Assembly: GCA_964371715.1 (NCBI GenBank)
Contig: CAYJNO010000041.1
Location: forward strand, 1 to 12,429
Reading direction: 5' to 3'
Length of the DNA: 12,429 nucleotides
Source of the DNA: CAYJNO01 sp964371715
GTDB lineage: Bacteria > Bacillota_I > Bacilli_A > Erysipelotrichales > Erysipelotrichaceae
A program made the translations under genes and the position numbers. Each line of letters opens with the position of its first letter. Within the stretch, counting starts at the first letter, position 1. Below are positions 1 through 6,057 of this stretch, piece by piece. Under the pieces are notes generated by a model. That model was not told where the DNA came from, ran no database searches, and was given only the letters and a program-made list of their open reading frames with translations.

Positions 1-50
1 ATGGATTGAAAATCCATGTGTCGCGGGTTCGATTCCCGCTGGGACCACCA
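1..50 (+). tRNA. tRNA-Phe (anticodon GAA), 5' part outside the window
   Basis: This is the 3' two-thirds of a tRNA. The anticodon stem is ATGGA (1-5) paired with TCCAT (13-17). The seven-base loop TTGAAAA (6-12) gives anticodon GAA at 8-10, which reads Phe codons UUC/UUU. A five-base variable region (18-22) follows. The T arm is GCGGG / TTCGATT / CCCGC (23-39). The 3' acceptor strand is TGGGACC (40-46), then discriminator A and an encoded CCA (48-50). The 5' acceptor strand and D arm lie before base 1, so they cannot be checked. A terminator follows directly, so this is probably the last gene of a tRNA unit. Confidence 0.93.
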
Positions 51-61
51 TTTTATAAACT

Positions 62-86
62 AACACCCTTAGGGGTGTTTTTTTTA
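62..86 (+). terminator. Rho-independent terminator of the tRNA unit
   Basis: A seven-base stem (AACACCC at 62-68 with GGGTGTT at 73-79, loop TTAG) runs into a T tract from about 78 to 85. It sits 12 bases after the tRNA CCA end. Confidence 0.88.
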
Positions 87-98
87 TATTCAAACTTT

Positions 99-148
99 AG
101 ATAAATTTATCTTCATAAAAGGTTCACATTATCATGTTATTATGTGAA
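99..148 (+). promoter_or_regulatory. Palindromes and extended -10 promoter before the 167-1189 gene
   Basis: Three elements are visible. AGATAAATTTATCT at 99-112 is a perfect 14-bp palindrome. TTCACAT (123-129) and ATGTGAA (142-148) form a perfect 7-bp inverted repeat with 12 bases between the arms. Within that repeat, TGTTATTAT (135-143) matches an extended -10 (TGnTATAAT, one mismatch). It would start transcription near 150, just before the ribosome binding site at 153-159. No good -35 was found. The inverted repeat around the -10 is well placed to be a repressor operator, but that is inference. If transcription starts further upstream, the repeat would instead form a hairpin in the leader RNA. 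Confidence 0.4.
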
Positions 149-166
149 AGTAAAAAGGATGGTAAC

Positions 167-1189
167 ATGAAAACAAAATTAAATTATATACTTGTTATAT
201 TGTTTGCAATAATAACAACATTACTAGAAAATATTGAGTTAAATATACTTTTAAATATAGCTTTATGTGTATTACTAGTAGTACTTGATGATGGCAAGTT
301 GTTAAAAAAAATATTTACTTATTTAGTAACAATTTATATTTTAACTGTTGTTAAGATAACATTTAATGAAGTAGGATATGATATCTATGAATTATTTTTA
401 ATTCCAATTTTTCCACTTATTGGTCTTATTATTTTAATATCTATAACATGTTTTGGGACAACTTCATTTAAATATAGTCTTAATAAAACTAAAGATAGGA
501 AGGTTAGAATTTTTAATTTATTATTCTCAATAACTATGTTTTTATTATTATTTACCTTTTATAATAGTTTTTTTTCTAATCCTTTAACTAAGCAACAAGC
601 AAAGGATGCGATGCAAGCATATGTTGATGAGTCTTATCCTGAGCTAAGTTTAGATGTAGATTCTGTGTTTTATAATTTTAAGTTTAATACATTCGAAGCA
701 ACTGCGATTAGTGACCTTTTATATCATAACTTAGACTTAGTATATTATCCTGACAATAAATTAGTTCATGACAATTATGAATATGCAATTGAAAATAAAA
801 ATAATATTATTGAAGTTTTAAGTGAAGAATACATTGAATTAGTTAAAGATGATTTAACCGATTATGAATACCAATACCTATCAGCTGAGTTAGTAGATAT
901 AGATGTTTCATCTTTAGATATTAATAAAGTATACGATGTGAATGACTTTACTAATGAGTATGGTTCAATATTTATTCGTATAAATGGAGCTGCAACAGAA
1001 GAAAATTTAGTTAAAGAAATCTTGAATTTTAACAACAATATTATAAATGATTATAATGAAATATCACGATTTATCATTGAAGGAAAGGATGAATCAATTA
1101 GTATTGGAAATCTAAAAAAAGAGGATATTAATGATGACACATTAGAAGAAATCGTTGAAAAAGAAAATATTTCTATTAAAAATTTTTAA
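167..1189 (+). CDS. Uncharacterised multi-pass membrane protein with C-terminal extracytoplasmic domain
   Basis: The protein has 340 residues. ATG 167 was chosen because AAAAGGA (153-159) lies 7 bases before it. The in-frame ATG at 134 has no such site, and its first codons would overlap the promoter. About five hydrophobic segments are visible (roughly residues 6-20, 25-41, 47-64, 73-98, 115-135). A soluble acidic domain of about 200 residues follows (136-340), rich in Asp, Glu, Asn and Tyr. The start of this domain, around 145-180 (QAKDAMQAYVDESYPEL, then a VFYNFKFNTFEA stretch), recalls the repeated N-terminal pattern of YfjL-like Bacillota surface proteins. That is a resemblance only. I do not recognise a function. 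The gene stands alone between terminators, so context gives no further clue. Confidence 0.85.
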   Translation: MKTKLNYILVILFAIITTLLENIELNILLNIALCVLLVVLDDGKLLKKIFTYLVTIYILTVVKITFNEVGYDIYELFLIPIFPLIGLIILISITCFGTTSFKYSLNKTKDRKVRIFNLLFSITMFLLLFTFYNSFFSNPLTKQQAKDAMQAYVDESYPELSLDVDSVFYNFKFNTFEATAISDLLYHNLDLVYYPDNKLVHDNYEYAIENKNNIIEVLSEEYIELVKDDLTDYEYQYLSAELVDIDVSSLDINKVYDVNDFTNEYGSIFIRINGAATEENLVKEILNFNNNIINDYNEISRFIIEGKDESISIGNLKKEDINDDTLEEIVEKENISIKNF

Positions 1190-1197
1190 TTGTATGT

Positions 1198-1225
1198 AAA
1201 GCATTATGTAAATAATGCTTTTTTT
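1198..1225 (+). terminator. Rho-independent terminator after the 167-1189 gene
   Basis: A ten-bp perfect stem (AAAGCATTAT at 1198-1207 with ATAATGCTTT at 1212-1221, loop GTAA) is followed by a T run to 1225. It begins 9 bases after the stop codon. Confidence 0.9.
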
Positions 1226-1247
1226 AATTTAAAATAACTAAAAAAAC

Positions 1248-1276
1248 TAGAGATTAATATTGATATTTGTTACAAT
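1248..1276 (+). promoter_or_regulatory. Putative extended -10 promoter of the MATE/kinase unit
   Basis: TGTTACAAT (1268-1276) is an extended -10 with TACAAT as hexamer. TAGAGA (1248-1253) is a 4/6 match to the -35, 17 bases upstream. Predicted start near 1283, just before GAGGGA at 1288. The leader would be about 17 bases. Confidence 0.45.
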
Positions 1277-1299
1277 TTATCCATTGTGAGGGATATGAT

Positions 1300-2715
1300 A
1301 TGGTAAAAGGAAATGATTTAGCAAAAAAAAGTTTAAAGCCTTTATTATGGAGTTTAGCGATTCCATCTATAATAGCTCAGTTAGTAAATGTAATCTATAA
1401 TATGGTAGATAGAATTTATATTGGTAATATGGCAGATGGAACTGTTGCGATGGCTGGATTATCAGTTGCCTTACCAGTTGTTACGATAATAATGGCATTT
1501 ACTCAATTAGTAGGAACTGGTGGAGCACCACTTGCTGCTATTGCCTTAGGTAGACAAAATAAAGAAGAAGCAGAAGAAATAATGACAAACTCATTTGTTT
1601 CACTTATTGTCTCAGGGGTTTTATTAACAGTTATTATGTATGTTTTTCAAGAGCCGTTATTATATTTATTTGGAGCTGATGAACAAACAATTGTACCAGC
1701 AATGCAATATGTATCTATATATTTATTAGGTACAGTATTTGTGCAAATTGCTCTAGGAATGAATTCATATATCACTACCCAAGGATATGCCAAGATGGGG
1801 ATGGCTACTGTTGTACTTGGTGCAGTACTAAATATAATATTAGATCCAATCTTTATCTTTGTATTTGATATGGGAGTATCAGGTGCTGCTTTAGCAACAA
1901 TATTATCACAAGGTGTTAGTGCCGTTTGGGTAATCATTTTTTTTATGAAGAAGAGTGATTTAAAACTTAGAGCAAAATATAGTAGAGTCAAATTTAAAGT
2001 ATTATTAAATATTATGGCTCTTGGCATTTCCCCGTTTATTATGACAATTACAGAAAGTTTTTTACAAATAGCCTTTAATAATCAATTATCATTATATGGA
2101 GGTAGTATGGCGGTTGCAACCATGGCTATATTAGCAAGTCTATTTCAACTATTAAAATTACCTATACATGGATTTGCACTCGGAGCACAACCAGTGCTTA
2201 GTTACAATTATGGTGCTAAAAATTATCAGAGAATAAGAGAAACCTTAGCATATACAATTAAAATAGCATTATTATATTCTGTTATAGGTACTTTATTGAT
2301 GTTATTTTTTGCTCCATTATTTGTAAGAATATTCTCATCAGATCCTGAAACTATTGAATTTGCATCTTGGTCAGTTAGAGTATATATGGCAGGATCAATT
2401 ATTTTTGGTGCTCAACTTGCATGTCAACAAGCTTTTTTATCATTTGGTCAAGCTAAGTTGTCATTATCAATGGCAATTTGCCGTAAAATAGTATTGTTAA
2501 TTCCATTGATGTACATATTACCAGATTTATTAAGTAGTAATAGTTTTGTTATTAGTTTTTCAGAACCAATTATGGAACTAGCAAATGATGGTTCAAAAGT
2601 GTTTGGAGTATTATTCTCTGAAAGTGTTGCTGATTTTTTAGCAGCAGTTATTACATCATCTCTATTTTATCGTTTTTATAAACAAAATTTATGTGAAGAT
2701 TTAAAGGTAAAGTAG
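1300..2715 (+). CDS. MATE-family multidrug/small-molecule efflux transporter
   Basis: A 471-residue inner-membrane antiporter of the MATE family, which uses Na+ or H+ gradients to export cationic drugs and other small organic molecules. Family signs are the N-terminal run PLLWSLAIPSIIAQLVNVIY followed by NMVDRIYIGN, about 12 hydrophobic helices in two similar halves, the loop GTGGAPLAAIALGRQNKEEAEE after helix 2, and the second-half motif HGFALGAQPVLSYNYGAKN. Length is usual for the MepA-like branch. ATG 1300 is chosen because GAGGGA (1288-1293) lies 6 bases before it; a longer TTG start at 1267 would overlap the promoter. The stop is TAG. The kinase gene starts 16 bases later, so the two are probably co-transcribed. 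The substrate cannot be read from sequence; the adjacent sensor kinase suggests export tied to signalling, but this is inference. Confidence 0.93.
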   Translation: MVKGNDLAKKSLKPLLWSLAIPSIIAQLVNVIYNMVDRIYIGNMADGTVAMAGLSVALPVVTIIMAFTQLVGTGGAPLAAIALGRQNKEEAEEIMTNSFVSLIVSGVLLTVIMYVFQEPLLYLFGADEQTIVPAMQYVSIYLLGTVFVQIALGMNSYITTQGYAKMGMATVVLGAVLNIILDPIFIFVFDMGVSGAALATILSQGVSAVWVIIFFMKKSDLKLRAKYSRVKFKVLLNIMALGISPFIMTITESFLQIAFNNQLSLYGGSMAVATMAILASLFQLLKLPIHGFALGAQPVLSYNYGAKNYQRIRETLAYTIKIALLYSVIGTLLMLFFAPLFVRIFSSDPETIEFASWSVRVYMAGSIIFGAQLACQQAFLSFGQAKLSLSMAICRKIVLLIPLMYILPDLLSSNSFVISFSEPIMELANDGSKVFGVLFSESVADFLAAVITSSLFYRFYKQNLCEDLKVK

Positions 2716-2731
2716 AATATAGAGGAATAAA

Positions 2732-4072
2732 ATGTTTTATATAGAATTATTATCAAGATTTATTTTTACATTCATCTTAGTAGTTACAATTGCTGACTTC
2801 TTTGAACTATTTCTTGGGAAAAAGAATATCAAATCAAAGAAATTGTTAACTTTTGCATTACTACTTTATTATATTACTAGTATTTTAATGATTACATACA
2901 ATACAGGGTTTGCATTTAATTTAATTGTATCGATATCTATAAACTTTATTGCTGCGTTTAGTTATAAAACAAATATTATAAACAAAGTATTTTCTTCGAT
3001 AATTATGATGGTAATTATATGTGCATTTGAGATGTTGTTTCCATATATTTTTAGTGCAATAACAAATACAGATGTTTATGAATTGTTAGAAGATGAAACT
3101 ATATTTATCATTCTATTTTGTTTTGCAAGAATAATTCCATTTATAATCATTAGATTTATAAAGATTAATATAAAAAATGAAAAATTAGTTTTAAAAAATG
3201 ATAAAAAACTAAAAAATAGTGAAATAGTTGCAATTACAACAATGTCAATTTTCTTTATTCTAATCATATACTTAATATATATGATATCAATTGATATTTC
3301 AGGTATTGCTAATTTTTATCTATCAATTACTGTATTATTAATTTCACTAATGACTGTAATATTCTTTTATTTATATCAAAGAACTATTGACCTAAGTGAA
3401 AATGAAAGAATGATTACAATGCAAAATCAACAAATTGCTTATTATAATGATCAATATGAAAATTTAAAGACTACTTTATTAGAACTATCAAAAATTAAAC
3501 ATGATACAAAATATATTTTAATTAATACGATTGCCGAAGTTAGTGAAACAATGACGGTTCAGGAAAAAGAGCAATTATATAGTTCATTAAGTAGTAAATT
3601 AGATAATTTATATTTAAGTGGATATAAAAACTACACTAATAACTCTTCTTTAGATATGGTGATAAACCATCATGTTGTAAAAGCTAAGGAACATAATGTA
3701 GAAATTGAGTTTAAAATAGATCAAAATCTTAATATTAAAATTGATGAAAAGGTTTTGGCTATAATTTTTGGTAATGCACTAGATAATGCAGTTGAAGCAT
3801 GTGTGTTTTATGGTGAGAAATTGATTAAAATAGGTATTTTTGAGTATAATAACAATTTAATGATAGAAATAAAAAATCCATATAAAGGTAAATTAATTTT
3901 TGATAATGATTTACCACTTACCATAAAAGATGATAAAACAATTCATGGAATAGGATTAAAAAGTATAAAATCACTTGTAGATAATAATGACGGATTGATG
4001 CTTATAGATACAGCAAATGATATGTTTACTTTGAAAATAAATCTTGTAAATAAAAAGACAATTGATATTTAA
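2732..4072 (+). CDS. AgrC-like membrane sensor histidine kinase (GHKL ATPase domain), no partner regulator nearby
   Basis: A 446-residue sensor kinase. The first 215 residues hold about six hydrophobic segments (near 8-28, 38-56, 60-77, 83-109, 123-145, 165-187, 196-215), as in the polytopic sensor half of AgrC/HPK10 kinases. A coiled linker (220-250) leads to the phosphoacceptor box SKIKHDTKYIL, with His257 the expected phosphorylation site. The ATP-binding domain shows the N box FGNALDNAVEA (346-356), a KNP motif near 381 and the G box HGIGLKSIKSLV (405-416). The kinase core looks intact. Start ATG 2732 has AGAGGA 5 bases upstream. Kinases of this type usually work with a LytTR-type response regulator encoded beside them, and often with a peptide precursor gene. 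Neither is visible in this window, so the partner must be elsewhere or missing. Confidence 0.9.
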   Translation: MFYIELLSRFIFTFILVVTIADFFELFLGKKNIKSKKLLTFALLLYYITSILMITYNTGFAFNLIVSISINFIAAFSYKTNIINKVFSSIIMMVIICAFEMLFPYIFSAITNTDVYELLEDETIFIILFCFARIIPFIIIRFIKINIKNEKLVLKNDKKLKNSEIVAITTMSIFFILIIYLIYMISIDISGIANFYLSITVLLISLMTVIFFYLYQRTIDLSENERMITMQNQQIAYYNDQYENLKTTLLELSKIKHDTKYILINTIAEVSETMTVQEKEQLYSSLSSKLDNLYLSGYKNYTNNSSLDMVINHHVVKAKEHNVEIEFKIDQNLNIKIDEKVLAIIFGNALDNAVEACVFYGEKLIKIGIFEYNNNLMIEIKNPYKGKLIFDNDLPLTIKDDKTIHGIGLKSIKSLVDNNDGLMLIDTANDMFTLKINLVNKKTIDI

Positions 4073-4075
4073 TGT

Positions 4076-4099
4076 GATACCTTTATTAATAGAGGTATT
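4076..4099 (+). promoter_or_regulatory. Intergenic hairpin covering the ribosome binding site of the 4103 gene
   Basis: GATACCTTTA (4076-4085) pairs with TAGAGGTATT (4090-4099) over ten positions, two of them G-U wobbles, with loop TTAA. The 3' arm contains AGAGG (4091-4095), the Shine-Dalgarno site of the gene starting at 4103. The 5' arm begins 4 bases after the kinase stop codon (4070-4072). A ribosome ending on the kinase gene would melt the stem, which would couple translation of the two genes. No T run follows the stem, so it is not a terminator. Confidence 0.5.
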
Positions 4100-4102
4100 A
4101 AT

Positions 4103-4549
4103 ATGGATAATTTAATTCAGTATTATCAAAAAGAATTTTTAAAATATAATCTTAAAGATTTTATAATGTCTTTAATATTAGAAGTGATGTGTTTAATTGT
4201 TGTAAGTATTTATCTAAAAAATATTTGGATTAGTATAATTATTACGATTTTAATTTGCATACTAATATTATTTTTTATGATTCCATATTTTCAGATAAGT
4301 TATAGATTAAAACAACTATCTAATAAAACATATCATATATATGATCATAAATTGTTTTTTGATAAAGAATTATATTTTTATCGAAAACGTTACTTGGAAA
4401 AAATAAAATATGCAGAAATTTATGATTATGAAGTTAAAGATGATAATATTTTAATTTTAAAATATCAAGAATACTATCAAGAAAAAATAAAATTAATATT
4501 AAATGAAAAAAAGGATTTAAATGAAATTTTGAATTTAATAAAAAAATAA
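4103..4549 (+). CDS. Small two-helix membrane protein, YcxB/bacterial-PH-like
   Basis: A 148-residue protein with two adjacent transmembrane segments (about residues 20-38 and 41-62, ending in MIPYFQ). A soluble C-terminal half follows, with alternating hydrophobic residues (around TYHIYDHKLFF, IKYAEIYDYEV, DDNILILKYQ) and a closing helix KKDLNEILNLI. Two helices followed by a small beta-rich domain and a final helix is the layout of YcxB-like and bacterial pleckstrin-homology-like proteins. The match is by general pattern, not by a diagnostic motif. The gene is very Lys-, Ile- and Tyr-rich. It starts 30 bases after the kinase gene, with AGAGG at 4091-4095, and is likely co-transcribed with it. 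It is not a response regulator: there is no receiver or DNA-binding domain. Function unknown; an accessory to the kinase or the exporter is possible. Confidence 0.8.
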   Translation: MDNLIQYYQKEFLKYNLKDFIMSLILEVMCLIVVSIYLKNIWISIIITILICILILFFMIPYFQISYRLKQLSNKTYHIYDHKLFFDKELYFYRKRYLEKIKYAEIYDYEVKDDNILILKYQEYYQEKIKLILNEKKDLNEILNLIKK

Positions 4550-4551
4550 TA

Positions 4552-4560
4552 TGTTACAAT
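4552..4560 (+). promoter_or_regulatory. Putative extended -10 promoter of the M18 aminopeptidase gene
   Basis: TGTTACAAT is identical to the extended -10 element before the MATE gene. It ends 23 bases before the ATG, leaving a leader of about 16 bases. The best -35-like sequence (TTGAAT, 4529-4534) is spaced too far (20 bases). No terminator is visible after the 4103-4549 gene, so read-through from the upstream unit is also possible. Confidence 0.4.
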
Positions 4561-4582
4561 TATTGAAGTAGGAGAATAGAAG

Positions 4583-5866
4583 ATGAAACATATAAATGAA
4601 TTACTAAAGTTTATGGATAATAGTCCAACAAGTTTTCAAGCTATTGAAAATATAGTGAATGAATTAAAGGCAGATGGTTATTTAGAATATAATGAGTCAA
4701 ATCCTTTAAAATTTGAAAAAGGTCAAAAGTATTTTACAACAAGAAATCAAACTAGTATTATCGCATTTAATATTGGAAAAAAACTAGAAAATCCAAGTTT
4801 TAATTTAGTTGCATCACACTCAGATGCTCCAGCTTATAAAGTAAAACCTAACGCAATTATTAAAAGTAATGGTTATATTAAATTAAATACTGAAGGTTAT
4901 GGAGGAATGATTAAACAAGCGTGGCTTGATCGTCCATTATCATTAGCAGGAAGAGTATTAATAAGAGAAAATGATACGATTGTTTCAAAGTTAATCGATG
5001 TAAAAGAAAAGGTATTAATGATACCAAGTGTCGCAATCCATTTAAATCGTGATAGTGCTGATAAACCTTTAAATCAACAAATAGATTTATTGCCTATCAT
5101 TGCACAAGCAGAAGAATTTGATTTTAATGAATATTTAGCTAAAAAATTAGAAGTTAAGACAGAAGATGTTATTTCATTTGATTTATATGTATATCCAGTT
5201 TTAGAGGCATACACTTTTGATAAGTTTTTCGCTTCATACCATATTGATAATTTAGAATGTGCATTTACAACACTTCAAGGATTTAAAAGTACATTTAATG
5301 AAAATAGTGTGAATGTATATGCATGTTTTGATAATGAAGAAATAGGTTCACGTACAAGACAGGGTGCTTGTAGCAGATTTTTATTTGATATGTTAGATAA
5401 AGTAAGTAAAGATTTAAATTTTGATTTAAATACTGCTCTTGCATCATCTTTAATGGTATCAGCGGATAATGCTCATGCTGTACATCCAAATCATCCTGAA
5501 AAATCAGATGAAACTAATAGAGTTAAAATGAATGAAGGTATTGTAATTAAGTATAATGCTAATCAATCATATACAACGGATGCATTAAGTGCAGCACTAT
5601 TTATTGATTGTATTAAAGAAACAGAAGTTAAATATCAATACTATACCAATAGAAGTGATATGGCAGGTGGAGGTACTTTGGGTTATGTAAGTACTGCACA
5701 AGTATCAATTATGTCTGTAGATATAGGTTTAGCTCAACTTGCTATGCACTCTACTTTGGAGATGGCAGGTATTAATGATGTTGAAGCAATGGTTAAAGCC
5801 TCAAATGCCTTTTATAAGTCACATATAGCTAAAGTAAATGAAGCAACTTTTAAAATAACTAAATAA
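4583..5866 (+). CDS. M18-family metallo-aminopeptidase (aspartyl aminopeptidase-like)
   Basis: A 427-residue cytoplasmic zinc aminopeptidase of peptidase family M18, which removes N-terminal residues from peptides. The expected metal and catalytic positions are all present: His79 and Asp81 in ASHSDAP; Asp222 in YHIDNLE; Glu252/Glu253 in CFDNEEIGSRTRQG; Asp295 in SADNAHAVHPNHPEK; His389 in LAMHSTLEMAG. The substrate-side motif MAGGGTLG lies at 360-367. Length is typical (about 420-450) and both ends look complete. ATG 4583 has AGGAGA (4570-4575) 7 bases upstream. The gene seems monocistronic, with its own -10-like element and a strong terminator behind it. M18 members differ in preference (acidic or general hydrophobic N-terminal residues), and I cannot decide which applies. 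Confidence 0.95.
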   Translation: MKHINELLKFMDNSPTSFQAIENIVNELKADGYLEYNESNPLKFEKGQKYFTTRNQTSIIAFNIGKKLENPSFNLVASHSDAPAYKVKPNAIIKSNGYIKLNTEGYGGMIKQAWLDRPLSLAGRVLIRENDTIVSKLIDVKEKVLMIPSVAIHLNRDSADKPLNQQIDLLPIIAQAEEFDFNEYLAKKLEVKTEDVISFDLYVYPVLEAYTFDKFFASYHIDNLECAFTTLQGFKSTFNENSVNVYACFDNEEIGSRTRQGACSRFLFDMLDKVSKDLNFDLNTALASSLMVSADNAHAVHPNHPEKSDETNRVKMNEGIVIKYNANQSYTTDALSAALFIDCIKETEVKYQYYTNRSDMAGGGTLGYVSTAQVSIMSVDIGLAQLAMHSTLEMAGINDVEAMVKASNAFYKSHIAKVNEATFKITK

Positions 5867-5870
5867 CCAT

Positions 5871-5900
5871 AAAAACATAGGTGAACCTATGTTTTTATTT
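5871..5900 (+). terminator. Rho-independent terminator after the aminopeptidase gene
   Basis: An eleven-bp perfect stem (5871-5881 with 5886-5896, loop TGAA) ends in TTTTTATTT. The 5' arm starts with five A residues, so the hairpin has a T run on either strand. Confidence 0.9.
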
Positions 5901-5949
5901 GCTTTATAATGTATACATTTATAATTTAATAAACAAGTTGATAAATATG

Positions 5950-5963
5950 TGAAAACAATATCA
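5950..5963 (+). promoter_or_regulatory. cre-like site 1 (CcpA box) upstream of pgk
   Basis: TGAAAACAATATCA matches the catabolite-responsive element consensus TGWAANCGNTNWCA at every fixed position except the central G. It is centred about 81 bases before the predicted pgk transcription start and exactly 25 bases before the second site. Binding by CcpA is inferred. Confidence 0.5.
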
Positions 5964-5974
5964 ATATTAAGCGA

Positions 5975-5988
5975 TGTAAACCCTTACA
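5975..5988 (+). promoter_or_regulatory. cre-like site 2 (CcpA box) upstream of pgk
   Basis: TGTAAACCCTTACA is an inverted repeat (TGTAA, four bases, TTACA) and matches cre consensus TGWAANCGNTNWCA with one mismatch, at the same central G as site 1. It is centred about 56 bases before the predicted start, a distance similar to that of activating cre sites known before B. subtilis acetate genes. Activation rather than repression is therefore the more likely role, as inference. Confidence 0.55.
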
Positions 5989-6022
5989 ATTAAACTTATA
6001 GCTACCAAAGATTAAAATTAAA

Positions 6023-6031
6023 TGTTATAAT
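6023..6031 (+). promoter_or_regulatory. Extended -10 promoter of pgk-tpiA
   Basis: TGTTATAAT is a perfect extended -10 element. Start is predicted near 6038, leaving a leader of about 20 bases with AGGAGG at 6044-6049. No recognisable -35 lies 16-18 bases upstream, which fits a promoter that depends on the extended -10 and on an activator. Confidence 0.65.
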
Positions 6032-6057
6032 TTTAAAGCAATGAGGAGGACTATTTA

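Noticed and set aside
134..166. Longer start (ATG 134) for the first membrane protein
   Set aside because: No ribosome binding site before 134, and the added codons overlap the putative -10 and inverted repeat; ATG 167 has a well-spaced AAAAGGA.
1267..1299. TTG start at 1267 for the MATE gene
   Set aside because: Falls within the putative -10 region, lacks a Shine-Dalgarno site, and adds residues not typical of the family; ATG 1300 is well supported.
1295..1306. Three-codon out-of-frame mini reading frame (ATG 1295 to TAA) overlapping the MATE start
   Set aside because: The preferred ATG at 1300 has the better spacing from GAGGGA; three codons in AT-rich DNA arise easily by chance.
1647..2027. 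126-residue open frame on the minus strand within the MATE gene
   Set aside because: Lies wholly inside a well-supported coding gene, has no ribosome binding site or family motif, and reads as the reverse of a hydrophobic coding strand.
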